Assembly: GCA_947627005.1 (NCBI GenBank)
Contig: CANQUJ010000001.1
Location: forward strand, 1 to 64,000
DNA length: 64,000 bases
From: an uncultured Clostridia bacterium
GTDB taxonomy: Bacteria > Bacillota > Clostridia > Oscillospirales > Ruminococcaceae
Direction: 5' to 3'
Notes under the pieces: model-generated
Told to the model about the DNA's origin: nothing
Database searches by the model: none
What the model saw: only the letters and a program-made list of their open reading frames with translations
Shown here: positions 1 through 8,670 of the stretch, piece by piece
How positions within the stretch are numbered: the stretch's first letter is position 1
Layout: the number at the start of each line of letters is the position of its first letter
Translations under genes and position numbers: made by a program

Positions 1-335
1 AATCCGCAATATACCGCTAAAAGCCGTATGGCTATTTTTTTGAAATCAATACCCAGTCCATATAGGTCTGTTATCCCCTCGGACGCGGGCTTAAGCTCTT
101 CGGTGTTCATCTCTTCGGCGGTAGAAAGCTCCATAATGCGGTGGAGCGGGGCGCGGAATCTGTCAGAAAGGCCGGAGAGAAACTCTTCTCTTGTTCTTAG
201 AATATTTTCGGCGCGGTATCTCTCTTTAGTGCTGATGATTATAAACAGCGCGAACGCGGCGATCATCGGAATAAGGGTCGCCGAGCTTATTATAAGCTGT
301 TTGTAGCTGTCTTTAAGGAATTCGCTTTGCGAATA
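1..335 (-). pseudogene. 5'-truncated two-component sensor histidine kinase fragment (TM helix plus degenerate HisKA region), continues off the window start
   Basis: Minus strand reads SYKQLIISSATLIPMIAAFALFIIISTKERYRAENILRTREEFLSGLSDRFRAPLHRIMELS, resembling a TM segment followed by a HisKA-like 'FLSxxSHELRTPLxxI' motif. The frame is closed upstream by TAG (minus strand, at 336-338) with no start or sensor domain. Confidence 0.5.
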
Positions 336-830
336 CTATTTTAGACGCCCACCCCCTTCCCCCTCCCGCGGGGAGGGGGATCCGCCCGCCGGGTTTATAT
401 TTAAAATGAGATCTAATCCCGCCCACAACATCCCGCCGCTAAAAGGAATCGCGCGAAGCGCGATACTATTTTTAGTCACCCCGCCACCGCGAAACTTTGC
501 GCGAAAGTATAAAATAGCGCTGCCCCCTCCCCTCGAGGGGCGGGGGCACGAGCGAAGCGAGAGGGGTGGGGTGCAAGCGACGCCCGAAACAAAGAAATAA
601 AGGTCTTGTTTGTCAGCGTCGCTGCGAGCCCGCCTTTCGGCGGGCTCCCAACTCGGGCGGAGCGATTAGAAATAGCATACCCCCGAACGAGCGGTTAGCG
701 AGTTCGCGGGTATACATTTTACGCGTAGGCCGGCGGGCGGGATTATCTACGTCCAATGCATCTTTTATAATGGACTTGCGGCATTTTCGGGCGGGCGCAT
801 AACGCTTAGCTTTCATCACCCTGCCTCCAT
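318..830. repeat. Hairpin-rich intergenic repeat region (MITE/REP-like), probably non-coding
   Basis: Two similar hairpin+tail units: ATTCGC-TTT-GCGAAT-ACTATTTTAG (about 320-343) and ATCGCGC-GAA-GCGCGAT-ACTATTTTTAG (about 448-475). Further hairpins include CCCCTCCCCTCGAGGGGCGGGG and GAGCCCGCCTTTCGGCGGGCTC. Confidence 0.5.
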
Positions 831-960
831 TTAGGGCTTCCCCCTCGCGCTTCCGCTTAATTCGAAAATCGCCTGCTTATTCTCCCCCACCCTTTGACAA
901 ATAGCTCTTACGGTGCTATAATATTTTAATACTTTCCGATGATCTTCGAGGTGGTGCAAA

Positions 961-3072
961 ATGTTCCGCAGAATTGTCGCTTTTCTGCTTGCTTTTTCGG
1001 TCGCGGCGGCTTCGGCTTTTTGCGCGGCGGCGGCCGCGTTTGCCGACTCCGGCGAGTCGGAGCTTAATTCCGAAGAGCGAAATTACATTGAAAATCACAA
1101 AACGCTTAAAATCGGCTATGTTCAGGACAGAATACCCGTTTCGTTTACCGACGAAAACGGCGAGCTTGCCGGTATCTCAAGATATATCTTCGACCGCGTA
1201 AGCGAGCTCTGCGGGATAGATTTTGAATATGTTCCGCTGCCGGCGGGCGAGGTTACATACGACTACCTCATCGAAAGCGGGCTCGACCTTGTCTCGAGCG
1301 TTGAATACAACAAAGAAAACATCAACGCCCGCGGAATACTCATCAGCAACCCTTATTTGACGAGCAGAAAGGTCGTAGTCGCAAGAGAGGGGCTTGAATT
1401 CAGATACGACGCAAACCTTTCGGTCGCGGTTTTGACCGGCTCGCAGACTATACGAAAGGTCCTCGGCGAGGCATACCCGAATTTCGAGCTTATCGACTAC
1501 CCCTCGATTACCGCCTGTATCGACGCGGTAAATTCGGGCGAGACCGACCTTATGATCCAAAACCAATACGTCGTCGAATATCTAATCTCTAAGCCGATAT
1601 ACGACAAGCTGAACGTAATTCCCGTCCTTGGGATGGAGGACCAGCTCTGTTTTTCGGCGGTGGTCGCTTTCGGGGACTATGAGGGAAGCAGCGAGGAAGA
1701 CGGCCGAACCCTTATCGGGATACTTAACAAGGCGATTTCGCAGATTTCGGAGGACGAGATCGGGACCTATACAATCGAGGCGATAATGGACAACCAGTAT
1801 CGCTACAATCTCTCCGACTTTTTATATCGCTACCGCCTTTCGGTCAATATAATCGCGGGCGCGGCGGCGGTGATCATAATTCTTGCGGCGTTGCTCGTAA
1901 GGCTTCATATAAAATTCGTCGAAAACAAGGCGAACGAAAAGGCGAGGTCGCAGTTTTTGTCGACTATGAGCCACGAGCTCAGGACCCCGCTTAACGGAAT
2001 AATCGGGCTTAACCGCCTTATGCTTGACAACCCGGGGGACAAGGAGCGCCTCTGCGAATATCTTCGGCAGTCGGACGCCACGGCGAACTATCTTCTTTCG
2101 CTCGTAAACGATATGCTCGATATGTCGGGGCTTCAGGACGGCAGCCTTGAGCTTGTCGTCAAGCCGACCGACCTTAACCTTGTAATCGGAACGGTAAACT
2201 CGATCGCGGAGAACGCGATGACCGCGAAGGGGATAAAATATTCGTTTGAATCAAAGCTCGAATACCCCTATGTTTTGGGGGACGATATCCGTATCCAGCA
2301 GGTTTTGCTCCATCTTTTGGACAATGCCGGGAAGTTTACCGGCAGGGGCGGAAGCGTAAGCCTCTCGGTTCGGCAGGAGCTTAACCCCGACGGAAAGGTC
2401 ATGACCTTCGCCGAAGTAAGCGACACCGGCAGAGGAATGAGCGAAGAGTTCCAAAGCCGGATATTCGACGCCTTTGCCCGCGAGCTTGAAACCGTCTCAA
2501 AGGGCAACCAGGGCGCGGGGCTCGGGCTTCCGATAAGCCGCCGGCTTGCGCTTATGATGGGCGGAGACCTTAGCTTTGTAAGCCGAAAGGGCGAGGGAAG
2601 CAGATTTACATTCAGCTTTGCGGCGGACAAGGCCGAGAAGCCGGAGGATTCGCAAAAGACCGCCGAGCTTAGGCCGGAGGAAAAGCCGAGGGTTTTGGTC
2701 GCCGAAGACAACGAGCTTAACGGAGAGATCATAATCGAGCTTTTGAGGGAATACGGCTACGAATCGGACCTCGCCGAAAACGGAAAGGTCGCGCTTGAGA
2801 TGTTTGAGAAGTCGGCGCCAAACGAATACGGAGTTATTCTTATGGACCTCTTGATGCCCGAGATGGACGGATTCGAGGCCGCCAAGGCTATCCGCCTTTT
2901 AAAGAGGGAGGACGCGAAAACCGTCAAGATATTCGCATGCACTGCAAACTCTTCGGACGAAGACAGGTCTAAGGCGCGTTCGAGCGGAATGGACGACTTT
3001 ATCACCAAGCCGGTCGACGTAAGAATACTTATAGAAAAAATGGGCGGGGCGAACGATCGCCGAAATATATAA
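961..3072 (+). CDS. Hybrid sensor histidine kinase/response regulator with extracytoplasmic SBP_bac_3-like domain
   Basis: Signal peptide, solute-binding-like ectodomain, TM helix, HisKA (FLSTMSHELRTPLNGIIGLNRL), HATPase (DTGRGM, GAGLGLPISRRL), receiver domain (VLVAEDNELN, ILMDLLMPEMDGFEAAKAIR). Confidence 0.93.
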   Translation: MFRRIVAFLLAFSVAAASAFCAAAAAFADSGESELNSEERNYIENHKTLKIGYVQDRIPVSFTDENGELAGISRYIFDRVSELCGIDFEYVPLPAGEVTYDYLIESGLDLVSSVEYNKENINARGILISNPYLTSRKVVVAREGLEFRYDANLSVAVLTGSQTIRKVLGEAYPNFELIDYPSITACIDAVNSGETDLMIQNQYVVEYLISKPIYDKLNVIPVLGMEDQLCFSAVVAFGDYEGSSEEDGRTLIGILNKAISQISEDEIGTYTIEAIMDNQYRYNLSDFLYRYRLSVNIIAGAAAVIIILAALLVRLHIKFVENKANEKARSQFLSTMSHELRTPLNGIIGLNRLMLDNPGDKERLCEYLRQSDATANYLLSLVNDMLDMSGLQDGSLELVVKPTDLNLVIGTVNSIAENAMTAKGIKYSFESKLEYPYVLGDDIRIQQVLLHLLDNAGKFTGRGGSVSLSVRQELNPDGKVMTFAEVSDTGRGMSEEFQSRIFDAFARELETVSKGNQGAGLGLPISRRLALMMGGDLSFVSRKGEGSRFTFSFAADKAEKPEDSQKTAELRPEEKPRVLVAEDNELNGEIIIELLREYGYESDLAENGKVALEMFEKSAPNEYGVILMDLLMPEMDGFEAAKAIRLLKREDAKTVKIFACTANSSDEDRSKARSSGMDDFITKPVDVRILIEKMGGANDRRNI

Positions 3073-3086
3073 AAGGGGATAATTTT

Positions 3087-4250
3087 ATGGACAGAAACAC
3101 TTTGGATTTTCGATGCGCTTGGGCGGCGCCGCCGCTTAACGAAGAGGCGGAGCTTCCGAAAAAGCTTCCTCTCGGCGGAAATACGATAAGATATCAGCTT
3201 CAGGTATCTTGCGGCGGAAAGGGGATCAGACTGACCTTTTCAAACGAATATTCAAAGACAACCGACCCGCCGGAGATTCCGCTTGAGATAGAATCGGTGC
3301 ATATCGCCAAGCTTAAAAAGCCGGGCGAGCCGGATATTTATACCGAGAGCGACGCGGAGGTTACCTTCGACGGAAAAAAGAGCGCTTTGGTCCCGGCCGG
3401 GGGAACGATAACCTCGGACTGCGCGGGGTTTGAATTTGAAGCCCTCGATTTTTTGGCGGTAAGCGTTAAATTCGGGAAGATACCGGAGCACCCCGCCTGC
3501 CACCGCGAGGCGGACTGCGGAAGCTGGCTTTTCGAGGGGGATAAAGTATCCGAAAACCTTGCGCCGAGCGAATTTCTTTGGAGCTATTTCTCTCTTTGCA
3601 GGGCGGACGCGCTGACCTCGGCCGAGATCGAGACCCTCGTCTGCTTCGGCGATTCTATAACCGACGGCGCGGTGTCGACCTTCAACGGATTCGACGCCTG
3701 GCCGAATATTCTGGCGCAGGGCCTTGCGAAGGACAAGTCGACCGAGAGGATATCGGCGGTGAACTGCGCGATAGCCGGCAACGCGATTTGGGGCGGATAC
3801 GGAGTCGCCGCGAAAATCAGATTCAAAAGAGACGTTTTGGACATTCCGGGGGTAAAATACGCGATAATTCTTATCGGCACGAACGACATTCCGGGCGCGC
3901 AAAGGGACACCTCGGAGGAGATGATGGCGGAATACAAGGCGATGCTCGAGGCCTGCCACAGCAGGGGGATAAAGGTATACGCAGGGTCGATTACGCCGTT
4001 TTGGAATAACGACTGGTGGAGATCCGAGCTTCACGAGCAGATCCGCAAAAAGGTGAACGACCGGCTTATGAGCGACGACAGCGGCTTTGACGGGCGGATA
4101 GATTTCGCTTCGGCGACCGCCGACCCAAGCTGCCCCGCAGCGCTTAAGGCGGAATACGATTCGGGCGACGGACTTCACCCGAGCGCCGCCGGCCACCGAG
4201 CGATGGGCGAGGCCGCGCTTAGGGCGATGAAAAGATACCTTGGGAAATAA
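3087..4250 (+). CDS. SGNH/GDSL-family hydrolase (predicted cytoplasmic)
   Basis: GDS block (VCFGDSITDG), IGTNDIPG block, C-terminal DGLHPSAAGHRAM; no signal peptide. Confidence 0.85.
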   Translation: MDRNTLDFRCAWAAPPLNEEAELPKKLPLGGNTIRYQLQVSCGGKGIRLTFSNEYSKTTDPPEIPLEIESVHIAKLKKPGEPDIYTESDAEVTFDGKKSALVPAGGTITSDCAGFEFEALDFLAVSVKFGKIPEHPACHREADCGSWLFEGDKVSENLAPSEFLWSYFSLCRADALTSAEIETLVCFGDSITDGAVSTFNGFDAWPNILAQGLAKDKSTERISAVNCAIAGNAIWGGYGVAAKIRFKRDVLDIPGVKYAIILIGTNDIPGAQRDTSEEMMAEYKAMLEACHSRGIKVYAGSITPFWNNDWWRSELHEQIRKKVNDRLMSDDSGFDGRIDFASATADPSCPAALKAEYDSGDGLHPSAAGHRAMGEAALRAMKRYLGK

Positions 4251-4280
4251 AAAAGCAGACTCGTAAGAGTCTGCTTTTTT
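4249..4280. terminator. Rho-independent terminator
   Basis: AAAAAAGCAGACTC-GTAA-GAGTCTGCTTTTTT immediately after the SGNH hydrolase stop. Confidence 0.85.
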
Positions 4281-4400
4281 ATTCAGAAGTCAGAGGTCAT
4301 AGGTCGGAAATCAGAAGTTAGAAGGACAGAAGGGCCGAAATCGCAGAAAGTTCCGAAAACGATTTCTGTTCTCTGACAATCTGATTTCTGTTTTCTGAAA
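4281..4400. repeat. Heptad-repeat intergenic element, copy A (full-length type)
   Basis: CAGAAGT-CAGAGGT-CATAGGT-CGGAAAT-CAGAAGT-TAGAAGG, then core GGGCCGAAATCGCAGAAAGTTCCGAAAACGATTTCTGTTCTCTGACAATCTGATTTCTG; core shared with copies at 46984, 49921 and 57050. Confidence 0.8.
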
Positions 4401-4424
4401 AAAGCGGACTAAAGTCCGCTTTTT

Positions 4425-5549
4425 TCACAGCGCTTTTATCCCGAACATAAACAGGAGCAGGATAAACAGGAAGCCGAAGTTGAACGCCGAGAAGTATTCG
4501 ACGTAGTATTTCGCGTGGTGGGGGTGGTGCTTGGTGTATTCGCGGAAGGTTATAAGCGAGGCGAGAGAGGCGATGAGCGTCCCGATTCCGCCGATGTTTA
4601 CTCCGACCAAAAGGTCTGGATAATTTGTCGTAAACTGCGAGAGGAGTATCGCCGAGGGGACGTTTGAGATAAACTGGCAGGAGATGACGCTGAACAAAAG
4701 GGTGCTCTTTTCCAACAGGGAGGAGAAGAACCCGCGGACCGCCTCGATCCGCGCCATATTTCCGGCGAAGACGAAGAAGAAAACAAAAGTCAGAAGCAGG
4801 GGATAGTCGACCATTTTAAGCGCCTTGCGGTCGACGAACAAGAGCACCGCAGGTATCACGATAAGGCCGATCCAGTAGGGGATACCGCGAAAGACTATCG
4901 CGATGGCGAGGGCGAACAAGACGAGATAGAGCGCGGTCTTCTTCGGCTCGAGGCTTAGCTTTTCCTCCTCGAACTTAAGCGGCTCGTTCTTTACGAAGAC
5001 GAAGCAGCAGAGGGTTATAAGGGATATCGCAAGGCAGAAGGGCGGCGCCATTATGGTCAGAAATTCGCCGACGGGGATATTGAATTTGGTGTAGAGATAG
5101 AGATTCTGCGGGTTGCCGAATGGGGTCAACATTCCGCCGAGGTTTGCGGCGATGTTCTGCATTATAAAAGTGAACGCCATATATTTTCGCTTCCGCGAGG
5201 CGGTAAGAACGAAATAGCCGAGCGGCAGAAAGGTTAAAAGCGCCATATCGTTGGCGATGAGCATCGAGCCGATAAAGGTTATGTATACCAGCGCGACGAC
5301 GCACATTCGCGCGGTTTTAAAGCGCTCGACGATCTTTTCGGCGAGAACATAGAAGAAATTTACGTTTTTAAGCGCGCAGACCACCGCCAGAACGCAGAAA
5401 AGGCAGGTGAGCGTTTTAAAATCGAAATAGCCGAGATATTCGCGGTCGGGCGGAACTATCAGAGAGGTTATTATCGCGGCGAAAAGCGCCACGAACATGA
5501 CCGTGTTTTTCTTGAAGATATCCCTTGCGGCGGAAATTATCTTTTTCAT
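4425..5549 (-). CDS. SLC13/ArsB-NhaD-type anion permease (ion transporter superfamily)
   Basis: About 11 hydrophobic helices; motifs such as FIGSMLIANDMALLTFLPLG and NIAANLGGMLTPFGNPQNLYLY typical of citrate/arsenite-type permeases. Start moved to MKKII (5549). Confidence 0.8.
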   Translation of the reverse strand: MKKIISAARDIFKKNTVMFVALFAAIITSLIVPPDREYLGYFDFKTLTCLFCVLAVVCALKNVNFFYVLAEKIVERFKTARMCVVALVYITFIGSMLIANDMALLTFLPLGYFVLTASRKRKYMAFTFIMQNIAANLGGMLTPFGNPQNLYLYTKFNIPVGEFLTIMAPPFCLAISLITLCCFVFVKNEPLKFEEEKLSLEPKKTALYLVLFALAIAIVFRGIPYWIGLIVIPAVLLFVDRKALKMVDYPLLLTFVFFFVFAGNMARIEAVRGFFSSLLEKSTLLFSVISCQFISNVPSAILLSQFTTNYPDLLVGVNIGGIGTLIASLASLITFREYTKHHPHHAKYYVEYFSAFNFGFLFILLLFMFGIKAL

Positions 5550-5724
5550 AAAGCTTCCCTCTTTCGCATATTCGCAAAACGAATTTATTTTACTACTTTC
5601 AAACCGAAAAATCAACACCGAAGCGAAGATTTTTGAGAATTTTTATCTTTGACTCAAAATAATTCGCGAGCGCGGAAGAGTGCGGCTTAATGTCATAAAA
5701 TATTGACTTTTTGCGAGAAAGGGC

Positions 5725-5755
5725 TTGACAAATCTCGGGGGGGGGGGTATATAAT
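5725..5755 (+). promoter_or_regulatory. Promoter-like sequence with poly-G tract in the spacer (putative phase-variable promoter)
   Basis: TTGACA (5725-5730), AATCTC plus 11 G plus TA (19-bp spacer), TATAAT (5750-5755). Confidence 0.6.
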
Positions 5756-5869
5756 ACGGCTTATCCGCCCCGCCCGGTTTTCGGGAATCCGCGAAAAAGG
5801 GCGGTTCGGCGGGGATTAAAAACGCCCTAATAGCTAATTTTCAAGGCTATATTTTGTTGATAAAGTACA

Positions 5870-5898
5870 TTGACATTTTCTCTATATCGGATTATAAT
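5870..5898 (+). promoter_or_regulatory. SigA-type promoter upstream of the EAL gene
   Basis: TTGACA-N17-TATAAT (5870-5875, 5893-5898). Confidence 0.7.
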
Positions 5899-5999
5899 TT
5901 AATTTGGAGTTAGAGGTTTTTGTGCAGAATTGCATAAAATTTACAGCATTTACAATTTCTTCTTATAAGATAAACGATAAAGACTACATATGAAAAGAG

Positions 6000-8612
6000 A
6001 TGGGCAGAATGACAGACCGTATCAGCGCAAAGTGGGACGAACTTTTCGGCAAGGGGTGGAAGGAGATCATGAAGATCTGCCCCGAAATAGGCGGGTTTAT
6101 GCTCGACCGGGCCGAGCGTTCGGCCGTATTGGACGATAACGCCGCCAAGCTTGCGGAGACTGACTCGCAGCCCGACTATGACGCGATGGTCGATTATCTC
6201 GACATTTTGTCTTCAGACAATAAGGCATTCGCAAGGCTTTTGCCGCAGCTGTTTTACGACGACGGCGAATTTGCGGCCGGGATTTTAAGGTGGCACTACG
6301 ACTTTTCGGGCGAGCAGGCGAAGAACGTCGTCCCGATGTTCGAGCGCAGTCAGCTTGTATCGGCGATAAAACAGGCCAAAAAGCCCTCGCTTTTGGCGCT
6401 TTTGAACTTTGAAATGTCGGACAAGAGCGAGCCGGGCGACGCGCGCATTTTCGGGTCGTTGGCCGCGGTTATAAGCGTTATGCCGGAGGGCGCGGCTTTC
6501 TGTTCTAACTACGGGACCTGCTTCTGGCTGTTTGTCCCCGAATTTTCGGGTGACGGCGAGGCGCTTATAAACGAGGCGCGGATAGCCGTTACCTCGAGCG
6601 GGCAGGCGGACGGGATCGCCGGAAAGAACGAGACCGGCAGATATATGACCTTTGAAGCCGGAATCGGAACGCCGGACGGGTCTGCGGAGCAGAGAATGTC
6701 TACCGCAGAATTCGCGCTGTATCAAGCCGACATAGAGGGGCCGGAGCGGACCGTCGTATATTCTTCGGAGCAATACGAGATTTATCGGGGCGACTATGAA
6801 AAGATGAGCAAGTTCTCTAAGCTTGTGAACGAGAACCTGTTTATCTACCACTTCCAGCCGATAGTCAGCGCGAAGAACGGCAGCGTAGTCGCGTATGAAA
6901 TGCTTATGAGAAGCGACCCTTCGATCGGAATGTATCCGCTCGAGATCTTGGACTGCGCCGACAAGGCGAAGCGCCTTTACGACATCGAAAAGGCGACCTT
7001 GCGCAACGCCTTGAGCATTATGGAGAAAAACCAGGACGTCTTTAAGACCAAAAAGCTTTTCGTAAACTCGATAACCGCCCATATGCTTACCGACGAGGAC
7101 TGGAACGCCCTTGTTTCGCGGTACGGCGAGCTTATGGAGAAGATGGTAATAGAATTTACCGAGCAGACCGAGATCAACGACGAAAGCATAGAATCCATAA
7201 GAATGAGGCTTTTGTCCTCTAACATCAAGTGCGCGATAGACGACTTCGGGACCGGGTATTCGAACACCTCGAACCTTATAAGATACAGCCCCGACTTTGT
7301 TAAGATAGACCGCACCCTTATCGAGGGGATAAACAACAAGCCGAACGTAAGAAAGCTTGTTTCGGGGATAGTCGAATTTATCCACGCGAACGGATATCAG
7401 GCGCTGGCCGAAGGGGTCGAGACTTATGAAGAGCTTCAGGTCGTGATCCAGCTCGGGTGCGACCTTATCCAGGGCTACTACGTCTCGAAGCCGAAGCCGA
7501 TCATGCTGTACGAGGTTTCGGACGGCGTTTGCCGCGACATCGAAACGATAAATCTTATAAATACTACAAGCATTTCTCGGCCGTATTACCCCGAGAACGG
7601 CGAGACCGTCGACCTTTGCATGATTAAAAGCGACGGTTACAGCTCGGTATTCATAGAAGTCGGCGAGGTTAAATTCGTCGGCCGAAGCGACATTTATCTC
7701 GACACCGTGTTTATCATCAAGGGCGGGATCGAGACGAAGCTTTCGTTTGAAAACGTAAGAGTCAAGACCGAAAGAGAGGCCCCGGCGATATCTTTGGGCG
7801 ACGGCTCGAAGGTGGATATAGACCTTATCGGAGAGAATATTCTTGACGGCAAGGGGATATACGTCCCCGAATCGGCCTCGCTTAGGCTTGCGGGGGACGG
7901 TTCGCTTGAAGTCATATCCAACCTTGAAGACTGCTACGCGATCGGAGTTACGAGCCTTGAATCGCCCGGAAACATAGTTATAGATATGACCGGAAAGCTT
8001 ACGGTTAGGGCGAACGGCGACGTTGTAGTCGGCATAGGCGGCGGAAAGAACGAATCCTCGACCGCGATCCGGCTTTTGGGCGGAAAGGTAGCGGTATACT
8101 GCTCCGGAAGGTCATGCGTCGGGGTCGGGATATCCTCGGGCAACGCGATAGTTGACATTGACGACTGCGAATGTGAGATGGAGATGACCGCGCCCGAGAT
8201 AGTCGGCGTCGGGGCGACTGCGAGGAACGTAGACATCAGCATCAAAAATTCGAGCCTTAAAGAGGTCTTCAGCGGAATTAGAATCGCGGGAATCGGAACG
8301 ATAGAATACGGCAGCGGAAGGATCTCGCTTTATAAGACCGTCACCGACGACGTTATGAAGGGCAGGATTGTAAACTGCATCGGCACGAGAAGCGGAAACA
8401 CCGGCTGCCACTTGAACGAATCATATGTTACGCTTTACTGCGAGAGCGGCTCGGTTTCGGGCGTGGGCGACATGTTCGGCTCGGGCGACGTTTCGATTTT
8501 AAGGTCGAAGCTTAATTTCGACTTCCGCACCGGCGACGGCTTCGCCTACGGCAGCCGCACCGGAATAACGAAATGCGAGCAGACCGAGGAAACGATAAAG
8601 ATAAACGAATGA
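6000..8612 (+). CDS. EAL-domain (c-di-GMP phosphodiesterase-like) protein with degenerate GGDEF-like N-terminus and repetitive beta-strand-rich C-terminal domain
   Basis: EAL motifs (AYEMLMRS, EFTEQTE, CAIDDFGTGYSNTSNL, FVKIDRTLI, ALAEGVETYEEL, QGYYVSKP); C-terminal ~350 aa of short G/V/I-rich repeats; no signal peptide. Confidence 0.88.
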   Translation: MGRMTDRISAKWDELFGKGWKEIMKICPEIGGFMLDRAERSAVLDDNAAKLAETDSQPDYDAMVDYLDILSSDNKAFARLLPQLFYDDGEFAAGILRWHYDFSGEQAKNVVPMFERSQLVSAIKQAKKPSLLALLNFEMSDKSEPGDARIFGSLAAVISVMPEGAAFCSNYGTCFWLFVPEFSGDGEALINEARIAVTSSGQADGIAGKNETGRYMTFEAGIGTPDGSAEQRMSTAEFALYQADIEGPERTVVYSSEQYEIYRGDYEKMSKFSKLVNENLFIYHFQPIVSAKNGSVVAYEMLMRSDPSIGMYPLEILDCADKAKRLYDIEKATLRNALSIMEKNQDVFKTKKLFVNSITAHMLTDEDWNALVSRYGELMEKMVIEFTEQTEINDESIESIRMRLLSSNIKCAIDDFGTGYSNTSNLIRYSPDFVKIDRTLIEGINNKPNVRKLVSGIVEFIHANGYQALAEGVETYEELQVVIQLGCDLIQGYYVSKPKPIMLYEVSDGVCRDIETINLINTTSISRPYYPENGETVDLCMIKSDGYSSVFIEVGEVKFVGRSDIYLDTVFIIKGGIETKLSFENVRVKTEREAPAISLGDGSKVDIDLIGENILDGKGIYVPESASLRLAGDGSLEVISNLEDCYAIGVTSLESPGNIVIDMTGKLTVRANGDVVVGIGGGKNESSTAIRLLGGKVAVYCSGRSCVGVGISSGNAIVDIDDCECEMEMTAPEIVGVGATARNVDISIKNSSLKEVFSGIRIAGIGTIEYGSGRISLYKTVTDDVMKGRIVNCIGTRSGNTGCHLNESYVTLYCESGSVSGVGDMFGSGDVSILRSKLNFDFRTGDGFAYGSRTGITKCEQTEETIKINE

Positions 8613-8670
8613 CGAAGATTGAGAAAAGAAGAGCCCCTTTCCGAAAGGAGAGGGGCGATTTCTGCGGCTT

